Part shown: piece by piece, positions 8,049 through 15,631 of the stretch
Layout: every line of letters begins with the position of its first letter
How positions within the stretch are numbered: position 1 is the stretch's first letter
Assembly: GCA_964397305.1 (NCBI GenBank)
Contig: CAYNIP010000012.1
Coordinates: forward strand, 1 to 64,000
Direction of reading: 5' to 3'
DNA length: 64,000 nt
DNA from: JAAUTY01 sp964397305
Lineage (GTDB): Bacteria > Cyanobacteriota > Cyanobacteriia > Cyanobacteriales > Spirulinaceae
Notes under the pieces: generated by a model
The model's input: only the letters and a program-made list of their open reading frames with translations
Told to the model about the DNA's origin: nothing
The model's database searches: none
Position numbers and translations under genes: made by a program

Positions 8049-9644
8049 TTACAGCGTTGTGGCCTCACACTCCAGCAAGCGATTTAAGATCCCGATCAGG
8101 GTTTGATTGCCGCTGGCGCGGAGCTGCTGCTCAATGGCGATATTCAGCAACTCCATGCTCAATCGCGTCAGATAAGCTGACTGAATCTTATTCAGCCCGC
8201 GCCCTCGGGCAGCCGATTCTGCCGCTAAGAATGACTGCTGGAGGGGCAAGCCCGCCTGCTGAGCCAGGGTTTCCACGACATACTGCTGCTCCGGCCGGGC
8301 TGTCGCTAAGAGCGACAGCATGGGCTGGCTGAGGATTTGCTGCTTCTCGGCCTCGGAGCGTTGGCTTTGGAGCCAGACCTCGGAGGTGGAGACCGGGAGA
8401 TCCGTGGTGCGACCGTCTACCTTGGCGAAGCTGTGGGCTTCGGCATAGGAAATCTGGCCATCGCGGTTGTAGTCGGCGGAGGCGACGGCCTGCCCGGTGC
8501 GATCGCGCCCACTGAGCCCGGCAAAGAAGCTCGAGCTGTAGTCCCGATAGTCCGCCTCATCGACTTCAGGAGTACAGCCAACGGAGGTATTGCTCTTAAT
8601 CGTGGCAAAGAAGCCGCAGCGGCTCTGGGCGGCGATCTCCAGGCCGGGAGTGCCCTGGGGGTAAATGAAGTTGGCAAAGGAGCCCGAATAGCACTGCACC
8701 ATCATCGTCACGATGCGGCGATCGCGCCCCCACGGGTCAAACTGCTGGGCGAGGCCCTGCACACTCAAGCGCTGGTCGCCCCAGAGTATCAAGGTATTGT
8801 TATCCAAATTGTTATCATTCTTCCCCCCGTGGCCCGTGAAGTAGAAGAAAAGCGAGCGGCCGCTGCGATTGGCCTGTTGTCCCAGCCAGTTCGTGACATT
8901 GGCCACCGTCGCTGCCCCCTGGAGGTTGGGGATCTCCGGCGCTTTGTAGCGCTCCTGGCGCTGAGCGTCTAGGTAGCGCACCGTCGCCTGCCCATCGTTG
9001 CCATTGGCAAAGAAGATCGTCGCTTGCTCCGGCCGCAGGCCCAGAGCCTGGAGGGTGCGCTGGAAGTAGAGCACATTCTTTTCCAGGGCAATCTCGTTGT
9101 TGCGGGGCGTGCCACCCCCCGCAACAACAAGGAAATCGGTGCTCCCCCCCTGACCACGGCTCCCAGGCCTGGGGCTAGGGGCCGCCGCTGGCGGGGGAGC
9201 CGCGGCCACCGCCCCGCCCCCGCTGCTCCGCTGTTGGGCGACGGCGAGGTTTTGCTGATACTCAGCAATCTTTGCCTGGGCGGCTTGGTACTGGGGATGG
9301 TCCGCCGGGAGGGACTGGAGCAGGGCGATCGCCCGCTGCCACTGACTGGCCACTAGTTGCCAATCTGCGGCTGTCTGAGCCGACTGCGTGAGAGTCGCCG
9401 CCCCAAAGCCCACATCCAGAGCATCTTCAAAGGTATTGGCCCGGACGGGCGGCGCCGCTGCCGGTGGGGCGGCGGCTCCCGTGGCGGTGGGAGCCGGTTC
9501 GGGAGCAGCGGGTGGCGAAACCTCACTGGCGGCACAGCCCACGCTGAGGCAGATTGTGGCAAACCAGGCTAGGTGCAAGCCCCGCAGCCTGTCCCGATGC
9601 CACCGTCGGCGAGCCGTAGAGTTGTGCAGCATCCCCTGTCTCAT
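8049..9644 (-). CDS. Caspase-like (metacaspase-type) peptidase with EF-hand loop
   Basis: The 531-residue protein begins with a hydrophobic segment ending in SVGC at 34-37, a possible but imperfect lipobox. Two Pro/Ala-rich linkers flank a helical segment (about 71-138). A caspase-fold domain covers about 168-410. The catalytic dyad is visible as His272 in YFTGHGG and Cys318 in MVQCYSGS. Residues 391-402 form a textbook EF-hand loop (D-x-N-x-D-G-x-I-x-x-x-E), suggesting Ca2+ binding as in metacaspases. The C-terminal 110 residues are helical and unrecognised. Substrate and role are unknown; envelope location is inferred. An in-frame ATG four codons in is an alternative start. The upstream neighbour starts only 6-50 bases away on the other strand. 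Confidence 0.78.
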   Translation of the reverse strand: MRQGMLHNSTARRRWHRDRLRGLHLAWFATICLSVGCAASEVSPPAAPEPAPTATGAAAPPAAAPPVRANTFEDALDVGFGAATLTQSAQTAADWQLVASQWQRAIALLQSLPADHPQYQAAQAKIAEYQQNLAVAQQRSSGGGAVAAAPPPAAAPSPRPGSRGQGGSTDFLVVAGGGTPRNNEIALEKNVLYFQRTLQALGLRPEQATIFFANGNDGQATVRYLDAQRQERYKAPEIPNLQGAATVANVTNWLGQQANRSGRSLFFYFTGHGGKNDNNLDNNTLILWGDQRLSVQGLAQQFDPWGRDRRIVTMMVQCYSGSFANFIYPQGTPGLEIAAQSRCGFFATIKSNTSVGCTPEVDEADYRDYSSSFFAGLSGRDRTGQAVASADYNRDGQISYAEAHSFAKVDGRTTDLPVSTSEVWLQSQRSEAEKQQILSQPMLSLLATARPEQQYVVETLAQQAGLPLQQSFLAAESAARGRGLNKIQSAYLTRLSMELLNIAIEQQLRASGNQTLIGILNRLLECEATTL

Positions 9645-9695
9645 GCTTAAATGTCCTTACCCAATCTTGTTCGCGGCCTGGAGACCTCATCACCC

Positions 9696-10598
9696 ATGTT
9701 TGCAGTGACTACTCTGCGTCCTTTCTGGGTCGGCTGTTTAGCCCTAGGCACAGGAGCGATCGCCTGGAGTGGCGTCTCCCCAGCCCGGAGTGAAGTCTTG
9801 CCCCCGGTCTCAACCACCGCCGCTGACCTGCAAACGGAGCCGGCCGTGTCTTCATTATGGCAAACAGACCGGCAGGCCGCGACCCTGAGCTTCGATCCGA
9901 GTCTGACACCCGGGGCGATCGCCCCCCCCGAGCCGGTCCCCGACCTTACCGCTGAATTTGTCGCCCCCTCCCCCTGGCTCAGCCAAGCAACCGACAGCCG
10001 CACCCCGATTGATGTTGACCCCGAGATTCTGGAAGGCAGCCCCGTGCTTCAGCGCTGGCTCGAGGAGATCCCCGATGTCCTCCACGACATCCGCCACGAC
10101 CCCAGCTTCCGCAGTCGCCTACGCTTGGGGTACTCCTACTTTCCTTCCACGGATCGCAAAAGCGGTTGGCTCATTGGCATTGAAGACTTCTTCCTTGGCA
10201 ACACCGGCCTCACCGTCAGCGCCGAGTACCAGGGAGCTTTTGCCGGCGGCCGCGAAACCTGGGGCGGCGACCTGCGTTACTACCTCCTCCCCCGGGGAAG
10301 CTATATCAACGTCGCGCCCATGGTCGGCTACCGCAACATCACGACCAAAAACTACCGGACCGACGGTGTTAACGTCGGCGCAAAGCTAATCCTCGCCCTC
10401 TCCCGCACCGGAGCGGCGGACATTTCCCTGTCGCAATCTTTTGTCTCCCCTGGCTCAGCGAATGAAGTTGGCATCACGACCCTCTCAACCGGCTACGCTG
10501 TGACTGAGGACCTGCGCTTCTCCGTCGATCTGCAAAAGCAAAACTCCGTCGGCCGCAAGGATAGCCGCGTCGGCTTCGTCTTGGAATGGATGCTGTGA
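9696..10598 (+). CDS. Exported beta-barrel-like protein
   Basis: From the ATG at 9696 the product has a signal peptide (hydrophobic stretch LGTGAIAWSGV followed by SPARSE) and a disordered Pro-rich segment. The C-terminal 170 residues are alternating hydrophobic/polar strands ending in a hydrophobic residue pattern (GFVLEWML), typical of a small outer-membrane beta-barrel. An upstream in-frame ATG at 9651 would mask the signal peptide, so I prefer 9696. It is divergent from the caspase-like gene with almost no spacer. I do not recognise a named family; function is unknown. Confidence 0.6.
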   Translation: MFAVTTLRPFWVGCLALGTGAIAWSGVSPARSEVLPPVSTTAADLQTEPAVSSLWQTDRQAATLSFDPSLTPGAIAPPEPVPDLTAEFVAPSPWLSQATDSRTPIDVDPEILEGSPVLQRWLEEIPDVLHDIRHDPSFRSRLRLGYSYFPSTDRKSGWLIGIEDFFLGNTGLTVSAEYQGAFAGGRETWGGDLRYYLLPRGSYINVAPMVGYRNITTKNYRTDGVNVGAKLILALSRTGAADISLSQSFVSPGSANEVGITTLSTGYAVTEDLRFSVDLQKQNSVGRKDSRVGFVLEWML

Positions 10599-10671
10599 GC
10601 AGCTCTCGGTCAGGGCTGCGGGCATCGTGAACCCTGGCAAACCATCTAGTTAGGAGCACTTATAGGACGAA

Positions 10672-10693
10672 ACTATTTCGCCGGGAGGCGAAA
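10672..10693. repeat. Perfect hairpin at the edge of the Uma2 duplication
   Basis: A 9-base-pair stem (TATTTCGCC / GGCGAAATA) with a GGGA loop lies where the sequence shared with the second Uma2 locus begins. It may be a terminator-like structure or a recombination-associated palindrome. Confidence 0.5.
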
Positions 10694-11438
10694 TATTAGC
10701 CACCGGGAGCCCAAAGCTATACTAAAAGCAGATTCACCGGAGTATCGGGTCATGGTTCGTCTAGAGGAGAATCGCCCGGAACTTGGCGAGGCGAGCACCG
10801 CCGAGATTCAGGGGCCTCCGGGTAACTTGTATAGTGATGAGCCCCCCTTGGAAACCGACTACCATCGCCGCCAGATTGAGCTGCTGATTCGACTCCTAGA
10901 GCACTGGTGGCGCGATCGCCCCGACTTCTACATCTCCGGCAACCTCACGGTTTACTACAACATCCAGCAGCTCAAGTCTCGGGACTTTCGGGGGCCGGAT
11001 GTCTTTGTGGTGTTGGGAGCCGAAAAAAAAGACCGCCGCAGTTGGACGATTTGGGAAGAAGGCGGCCAGTATCCCCATGTGGTGATTGAATTACTCTCCA
11101 GGTCCACCGCCCGGGTGGATAAAGGAGCGAAGAAAAGCCTGTATCAAGATGTGTGGCGGCTGCCAGAATACTATTGGTTCCACCCCGAAACCCTGGAGTT
11201 TGCGGGATTTCACCTGATGGATGGGCGCTACGAGGCGATCGCCCCCGTCGAAGGCGGGCGCTTGCCCAGTGAGCAGTTGGGGTTACAGTTGGGGATTCAC
11301 GCCCGCCAGTTGCGCTGGTTTACCGCCACGGGGGAGTTGATTCCGTTGCCGGAAGAGGCTGAGCGCCAGCGGGCGGAGCAGGAGCGGCAAGCGAGAGAGC
11401 GGCTAGAAGCCTATCTGCGATCGCAGGGGATTGACCCG
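10693..11438 (+). repeat. Duplicated segment, copy 1 (Uma2 gene and upstream)
   Basis: This 746-base segment is nearly identical to the reverse complement of 40953-41719. Homology includes about 59 bases of upstream non-coding sequence. The other copy carries a 21-base in-frame addition encoding a second RADQERQ-type unit near the 3' end. Confidence 0.9.
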
Positions 11439-11459
11439 GATCAACTGCCTGACTTGTGA
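10752..11459 (+). CDS. Uma2 family endonuclease-like protein, copy 1
   Basis: This 235-residue protein is a member of the Uma2 (DUF820) family, which is greatly expanded in cyanobacteria and has a PD-(D/E)xK nuclease fold. The probable active site is Asp in RGPDVFVV, Glu in VIELLS and Lys in DKGAKKSLYQ. The C-terminus is a charged coiled-coil (repeats of ERQRAEQERQ type). The product is almost identical to the one encoded at 40938-41660, differing at a few N-terminal residues, by a 7-residue coiled-coil repeat and at the last residues. The biological role of the family is not established; nuclease activity is inferred from fold. Confidence 0.85.
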   Translation: MVRLEENRPELGEASTAEIQGPPGNLYSDEPPLETDYHRRQIELLIRLLEHWWRDRPDFYISGNLTVYYNIQQLKSRDFRGPDVFVVLGAEKKDRRSWTIWEEGGQYPHVVIELLSRSTARVDKGAKKSLYQDVWRLPEYYWFHPETLEFAGFHLMDGRYEAIAPVEGGRLPSEQLGLQLGIHARQLRWFTATGELIPLPEEAERQRAEQERQARERLEAYLRSQGIDPDQLPDL

Positions 11460-11563
11460 CCCGGGTCTGAGATGGGCCCGTGCTCGCCCGAAACATCCCC
11501 TCATTCCAGCAACGTCGAAATCTCCCAGGGTTTTGAGCGACGGGTTGGGCTATCAAGGTTAGC

Positions 11564-13189
11564 TCAGTGGGCTGACCAGCGATCGCCCGTCACCCAGGTG
11601 TGAACCTGCCAGGCTGGGTCCGGGTGGGGGTAATCCTGGCGGAAGTGGCCGCCTCGGCTCTCGGTGCGGAAGGCAGCGCTGCGAAGAATCAGCGCCGCGA
11701 TCGCCAACAAATTCCGCGTTTCCGACCAGCAGCGGAGCCCCTCGCTCGTAAGGGGCTCCGTAGCCTCCGCTCCCTGGGCCAAATCCTCGCTCCAAGCCTG
11801 GACCTGGGCCAGGGCAGAGTCGAGCGTCTCTTGCTGGCGGCGGATTCCCGCACAGCGCCACATCAAGGCCCGTAACTGCTGCTGGCGCGATCGCAAGCTC
11901 GCCACGGGCGGTATGTGGGTTGGTAATTCCAGGGGAGGCGGCTGGGCCGGCGCGAGGGGCGGCAAGACCAACTCCGCCAATTGGCCAGCATAGACCAGAC
12001 ACTCCAGCAGCGAATTACTCGCCAACCGATTGGCCCCGTGGACCCCCGTACTCGCCACTTCCCCAATCGCATAGAGGCCTGGCAGCGAGGTGCAGCTTTG
12101 GCCATCAACCGCGATGCCCCCCATCCAGTAGTGAGCTGCTGGAGCCACCGGAATTGGCTCCTGGTAGGGATCGACCCCCCAGCGCTGGCAGACTTGGAGG
12201 ATGTTGGGGAAACGGCGCTGGAGGCGATCGCGCTCAATCGGGCGCAGGTCGAGGAACACCGTCGCCCGCTCCGGCTCCGGGCTCGTCTGGGCCAAATGGC
12301 TAAAAATGGCGCGGCTCACCACATCCCGGGGGGCAAGTTCTCCCTTGGGGTGATAGTGAAAGGCAAAGCGATCGCCCGCCCCATCGATCAGGTGAGCCCC
12401 CTCCCCGCGCACCGCCTCACTGATCAGAAAGTGGGGCGCACCGGGCTTTGTCAACGCCGTGGGGTGAAACTGCATAAATTCCAGATCCCGCAAAGTCGCC
12501 CCCGCCCGCCAAGCCAGAGCAAGGCCGTCGCCGGTACTCACGGCTGGGTTCGTCGTCTGGGCATAGACCTGCCCACCGCCGCCCGTCGCCAGAATCACCG
12601 CCCGGGCCTGGAGCCAGTGGAGCCGATCCTGATACCAAAGATGCAGGCCCAGACAGCGATCACCCGCCTGCCCCAAATCCAGGGCCAAGGCCGGAGCCAC
12701 CACCCGAATATTCTCCCGCTCCCGCACCCGAGCGGCCAAGGTACTGACGATGGCGCGGCCCGTGGTGTCGGCCGCATGGAGCACCCGGGGCCGCGAGTGG
12801 GCTGCCTCGAGGGTGAAGGCCAATTCCCGCCCCTTGCGGTCGAAGCGTACTCCTAAGGTCAGCAGGCGATGGATGGCGGCGGGAGCCTGTTGCACCAGAT
12901 AGTCCACGGCGGCACGATCGCAAAGGCCGGCCCCCGCCTGGAGTGTATCTTCAAGATGCAGCGCTGGGGAATCCCCCGGGGCGATCGCCGCCGCGATGCC
13001 CCCCTGAGCCCAGTCACTCGCGCCCGTTTGTAAGTCAGCTTTAGTCAGCAGGCAGATCGAGTAGTCAGCCGGCAGGCAGAGGGCCCCATAGAGGCCGGCC
13101 GCACCCGCACCAACAATGGCGACATCACAGGCTTGGGGCAGCGGCAGCAGGGAAGTTGGGGGCAAGGGCCTAGAGGAGCGCGGCGGCAC
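11564..13189 (-). CDS. nadB: L-aspartate oxidase
   Basis: NadB oxidises L-aspartate to iminoaspartate with FAD, the first step of de novo NAD synthesis. The N-terminal dinucleotide-binding motif is VAIVGAGAAGLYGAL. Typical flavoprotein segments are AQGGIAAA, LATGGGGQVY, EFMQFHPTAL, SEAVRGEGA, RDVVSRAI and VHGANRLASNSLLE. The length of 541 residues fits. The annotated start is a GTG at 13189; an in-frame TTG eight codons later is also possible, and no ATG exists before the Rossmann motif. The terminator of psbU lies right at its 5' end, so it probably depends on its own promoter or on read-through. Confidence 0.93.
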   Translation of the reverse strand: MPPRSSRPLPPTSLLPLPQACDVAIVGAGAAGLYGALCLPADYSICLLTKADLQTGASDWAQGGIAAAIAPGDSPALHLEDTLQAGAGLCDRAAVDYLVQQAPAAIHRLLTLGVRFDRKGRELAFTLEAAHSRPRVLHAADTTGRAIVSTLAARVRERENIRVVAPALALDLGQAGDRCLGLHLWYQDRLHWLQARAVILATGGGGQVYAQTTNPAVSTGDGLALAWRAGATLRDLEFMQFHPTALTKPGAPHFLISEAVRGEGAHLIDGAGDRFAFHYHPKGELAPRDVVSRAIFSHLAQTSPEPERATVFLDLRPIERDRLQRRFPNILQVCQRWGVDPYQEPIPVAPAAHYWMGGIAVDGQSCTSLPGLYAIGEVASTGVHGANRLASNSLLECLVYAGQLAELVLPPLAPAQPPPLELPTHIPPVASLRSRQQQLRALMWRCAGIRRQQETLDSALAQVQAWSEDLAQGAEATEPLTSEGLRCWSETRNLLAIAALILRSAAFRTESRGGHFRQDYPHPDPAWQVHTWVTGDRWSAH

Positions 13190-13218
13190 AAAAACCCACC
13201 CTGGTATTCAGAGTGGGT
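13190..13218 (-). terminator. Terminator of psbU
   Basis: On the minus strand the arms ACCCAC and GTGGGT (13213-13218 and 13194-13199), extended by CTG/CAG pairs, are followed by a T run (A residues at 13190-13194). It ends transcription about 55 bases after psbU and directly before nadB. Confidence 0.7.
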
Positions 13219-13272
13219 ACGTCATGAAAAATAACTTAACTTAGCGTAACGCAGCTTAACGGAAATGCTGAC

Positions 13273-13701
13273 TTAGTAGTAACCGTTGTTGAAGCGATCG
13301 CCACCTTCGGTGAAAACTTCCGTCGATTCCAAAACCGTGAACTTGTTCAGATTGGCCTGCAAGCGCGATTTTTGGCCCTCACTCAAGCCCGGAATCGTTA
13401 GGACATCCTCCACCTTCTGGTAGGGGGCATTCGCCACAATCTTTTTCGCCAGAGTCGGGTAAAAGCCCCGCAGGCGGCGGAAGGCCCGCACGTTGGTATT
13501 GTTCAGGTCAATCTTTTTCCCAAACTCCGTGTTGAGCATATCGTCCGCCGGGTTGCGGAGATCCGCCGCCAACAAGGGCGCTTGCCAAGACCCCGAGGGA
13601 ACCGGCAGCGCCTGGGCTGCACCCTGGCTCCCTGCCAACCAACAGCCCACAGCCCACACACCAACTAGCAGTAAACGCAGCAATTTGCTCATAAACTCCA
13701 A
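13273..13701 (-). CDS. psbU: Photosystem II extrinsic 12 kDa protein PsbU
   Basis: PsbU sits on the lumenal face of photosystem II and stabilises the oxygen-evolving complex. The 142-residue precursor has an N-terminal signal peptide (LLRLLLVGVWAVGCWLAGSQGAAQA) for thylakoid-lumen export. The mature part begins near NPADDMLNTEF and contains the typical 'IDLNNTNVRAFRRLRGFYPTLA' region and the tandem helix-hairpin-helix segment (NAPYQKVEDVLTIPGLSEGQ). The C-terminus ends in NGYY. It is monocistronic, with a terminator downstream. The presence of psbU places the organism among cyanobacteria. Confidence 0.95.
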   Translation of the reverse strand: MEFMSKLLRLLLVGVWAVGCWLAGSQGAAQALPVPSGSWQAPLLAADLRNPADDMLNTEFGKKIDLNNTNVRAFRRLRGFYPTLAKKIVANAPYQKVEDVLTIPGLSEGQKSRLQANLNKFTVLESTEVFTEGGDRFNNGYY

Positions 13702-13782
13702 ATCCTCCTCAGCAAAGCTCTCAGCTCAAGATCATCTCATGACTCACAGCATTTAAGGGCGCATCCCCTGCTGGCGTTACGG

Positions 13783-13880
13783 TTGCCCGCACCCCCTGGC
13801 CTCTGATTCTCCCCAGGGAGAATCGGGCGGCTACTTCTCCCCTCCTCCTCTGGGAGAAGGGCCGGGGGTGAGGGCTGCCA
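13783..13880. repeat. Dispersed GC-rich intergenic repeat
   Basis: This spacer segment has the arms CTGATTCTCCCC/GGGAGAATC and CTCCTCTGGGAGAAGGGCCGGGGGTGAGGG, the same module found at about 15420, 22830, 34720, 43960, 47880, 52190 and 61930. It is a non-coding, palindrome-rich family. Confidence 0.7.
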
Positions 13881-14188
13881 ATCTTGGAAGTCCCCAACTT
13901 TGAGTCAGCAACATTAATTTTTATTGTCGTGCCTCTCATCTTAGCCCAGAACTTACCCCCAATTCCTGGCAGGGCGGGATCATTGCCGCCCGGCTTCGGG
14001 GCTCTGGGAGGATTAGGTGCAACCAAGGGACAACCCCCATCGGTTTTGGGGAGAATCGAGGGTTGACCCAGCGGGGTTGCTCCCTATACACTGAAAAGCA
14101 GTTCGGCGGTCGCGATCGCCAACTTGTTAGAATTTGCATTCTGCACAATGAAACTAAGCGGTCGCTACTTTTATTTTTGGTTTAGCAA

Positions 14189-14263
14189 GGTTCGCCACTG
14201 GTGAGCCCAGTTGATCCTGGCTCAGTGACGCGAACCGCAGGCAAGTAGCACTGCGGTTTTTTT
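14189..14263 (+). promoter_or_regulatory. Candidate upstream attenuator: competing hairpin and terminator
   Basis: Two mutually exclusive structures are visible. The first is a long hairpin: GGTTCGC (14189-14195) pairs with GCGAACC (14230-14236), and CACTG (14196-14200) with CAGTG (14223-14227), with further pairs inside. The second is a perfect intrinsic terminator: AACCGCAG (14233-14240) pairs with CTGCGGTT (14251-14258) and is followed by a T run to 14263. They share bases 14233-14236, so forming one blocks the other. This lies just before the aromatic leader peptide of the DAHP synthase gene. It could be a separate regulatory RNA or the end of a small RNA. What it senses is unknown. Confidence 0.6.
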
Positions 14264-14279
14264 ATGCAAGGAGTTTCCG

Positions 14280-14357
14280 ATGTCCCCCGCAACGATCCCT
14301 AGCTTCTCCTGGTTTTATGGCTTCTACTTTTTTGCCTGGCTGCCGAGGTCCGGGTAG
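14280..14357 (+). CDS. Aromatic-rich leader peptide of the DAHP synthase gene
   Basis: A 25-codon ORF starts at ATG 14280, preceded by a strong Shine-Dalgarno AAGGAG at 14268-14273, and ends at TAG 14355-14357. Residues 9-20 read FSWFYGFYFFAW, so nine of twelve are Phe, Tyr or Trp. Next comes a short segment (14349-14354, TCCGGG) complementary to the 5' arm of the terminator at 14389. This is the layout of ribosome-mediated transcription attenuation: stalling at aromatic codons would free 14349-14354 to pair with 14391-14396 and prevent termination. The downstream gene makes the first intermediate of Phe, Tyr and Trp synthesis. The inference is strong; no experiment is visible here. Confidence 0.85.
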   Translation: MSPATIPSFSWFYGFYFFAWLPRSG

Positions 14358-14388
14358 ATCCTTGCGCGTCTAGCATGACAGAGCAAAG

Positions 14389-14421
14389 AGCCCGGAGCCC
14401 CTCAGGCGACCGGGCTTTTTG
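14389..14421 (+). terminator. Attenuator terminator before DAHP synthase
   Basis: AGCCCGG (14389-14395) pairs with CCGGGCT (14410-14416) and is followed by five T residues. It lies between the leader peptide and the structural gene. Its 5' arm is also complementary to the last codons of the leader ORF, giving an antiterminator. Confidence 0.85.
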
Positions 14422-14490
14422 TTCGCCCCCGGAGCCTTGACCCCTGTTCACAACTGTTGATCCTAACGATTCACCTGAGGAATCCTACCC

Positions 14491-15348
14491 ATGAAACACG
14501 CAAAACTCGCCCTCAAATCTACGCCCGAGGCCGGAACCACGCCCGTAGCCCTCGCCCCCAATCTTGTCTGCGGCGGCCCTGAGTTAGTGCTGATCGGCGG
14601 CCCCTGTGCGGTTGAGAGCCTGGAGCAACTGGAGGCAGTCGCCACAGGGCTCCAGGGATCGCCGGTCCAAGCCCTCCGGGGCGGGGCCTTCAAACCCCGC
14701 ACCTCCCCCTACTCCTTCCAGGGTTTGGGGCTGGCTGGGCTGGATATGCTTCAGGAGGTAGGCCGGCGCTACCAGAGGCCGATTGTGACGGAAGTGATGG
14801 CCGTGAGCCAAATTGACGCCGTGGCGGCGCGGGCTGATGTGCTGCAAATCGGCAGCCGCAATATGCAGAACTTCGACCTCCTCAAGGCCGTGGGGGAAAC
14901 CGATAAGCCGGTGCTCCTAAAGCGGGGGCTGGCGGCGACGCTGGAGGAGTTTGTCGGCGCGGCGGAGTACATCCTCAGGGGCGGTAACTCGAAGCTGGTG
15001 CTCTGCGAGCGGGGGATTCGCAGCTTCGATACCTACACTCGCAATGTACTCGACCTCGGAGCGGTGGTGGCCCTGAAGCAGTTGACCCATCTGCCGGTCC
15101 TTGTTGATCCGTCTCATGCGGCCGGGAAGCGGGAGTTGGTGCCGGCCCTGGCGAAGGCGGCGATCGCCGCCGGGGCCGACGGCCTGATCATCGAGTGCCA
15201 CCCGGAGCCCGAGCAGTCAGTCTCGGACGCGCGCCAAGCCCTTGCGATCCCTGACCTCGTGCAATTGGCCCAGGAACTACAACCCCTGGCCACGGTCCTC
15301 GGCCGCCGCCTCGGAACCACGGTGATGCCACAACCCTTAGCAGCGTAG
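14491..15348 (+). CDS. aroF: 3-deoxy-7-phosphoheptulonate (DAHP) synthase
   Basis: DAHP synthase condenses phosphoenolpyruvate and erythrose 4-phosphate, the entry step of the shikimate pathway in the cytoplasm. The 285-residue protein belongs to the class I-beta (KDOPS-like) type. Visible motifs are IGGPCAVES, RGGAFKPRTSPYSFQGLG, QIGSRNMQN, KRGL, CERGIR and DPSHAAG. No chorismate mutase domain or extra N-terminal regulatory domain is fused, so allosteric control may be limited and transcriptional attenuation upstream could be the main control. It is followed at once by an intrinsic terminator and appears monocistronic. Confidence 0.93.
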   Translation: MKHAKLALKSTPEAGTTPVALAPNLVCGGPELVLIGGPCAVESLEQLEAVATGLQGSPVQALRGGAFKPRTSPYSFQGLGLAGLDMLQEVGRRYQRPIVTEVMAVSQIDAVAARADVLQIGSRNMQNFDLLKAVGETDKPVLLKRGLAATLEEFVGAAEYILRGGNSKLVLCERGIRSFDTYTRNVLDLGAVVALKQLTHLPVLVDPSHAAGKRELVPALAKAAIAAGADGLIIECHPEPEQSVSDARQALAIPDLVQLAQELQPLATVLGRRLGTTVMPQPLAA

Positions 15349-15349
15349 A

Positions 15350-15373
15350 CGCGGGCGATCGCCCGCGTTTTTT
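15350..15373 (+). terminator. Terminator of aroF containing a HIP1 palindrome
   Basis: An 18-base perfect palindrome (15350-15367) with GCGATCGC in its centre is followed by six T residues, 2 bases after the aroF stop codon. Confidence 0.8.
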
Positions 15374-15410
15374 CATGGGACTCCGCTATCCGGAATCCTC
15401 GCTCCCGAGA

Positions 15411-15535
15411 GGTGTTACCGGGCCCTCATCCCCCAGCCCCTGCTCCCAAACTTGGGAGCAGGGGAGTTGAGGGAGTTAGAAGCCCCTCTATCGAACTTGA
15501 AGAGGCCTTGGGGAGAGGGCTTGAATCGAGCTTCT
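15411..15535. repeat. Dispersed GC-rich intergenic repeat
   Basis: The module CCCCCAGCCCCTGCTCCCAA / TTGGGAGCAGGGG followed by GAAGCCCCTC is another member of the palindromic intergenic family. It fills most of the 280-base spacer between the convergent aroF and PBP2 genes. Confidence 0.65.
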
Positions 15536-15631
15536 AGAAACCGGATGTCGGATTCGCTGCGCTTCAGCGCCCCAGCGCCACTACGCAAAACTTGCTGACT
15601 TGAATCAGGCGAGGATTGCCGCAGCCCGGAA

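Noticed and set aside
14211..14227. TTGATCCTGGCTCAG resembling the 5' end of 16S rRNA
   Set aside because: Similarity stops after about 15 bases, the following sequence is unlike 16S rRNA, and the bases are accounted for by the hairpin at 14189-14236.
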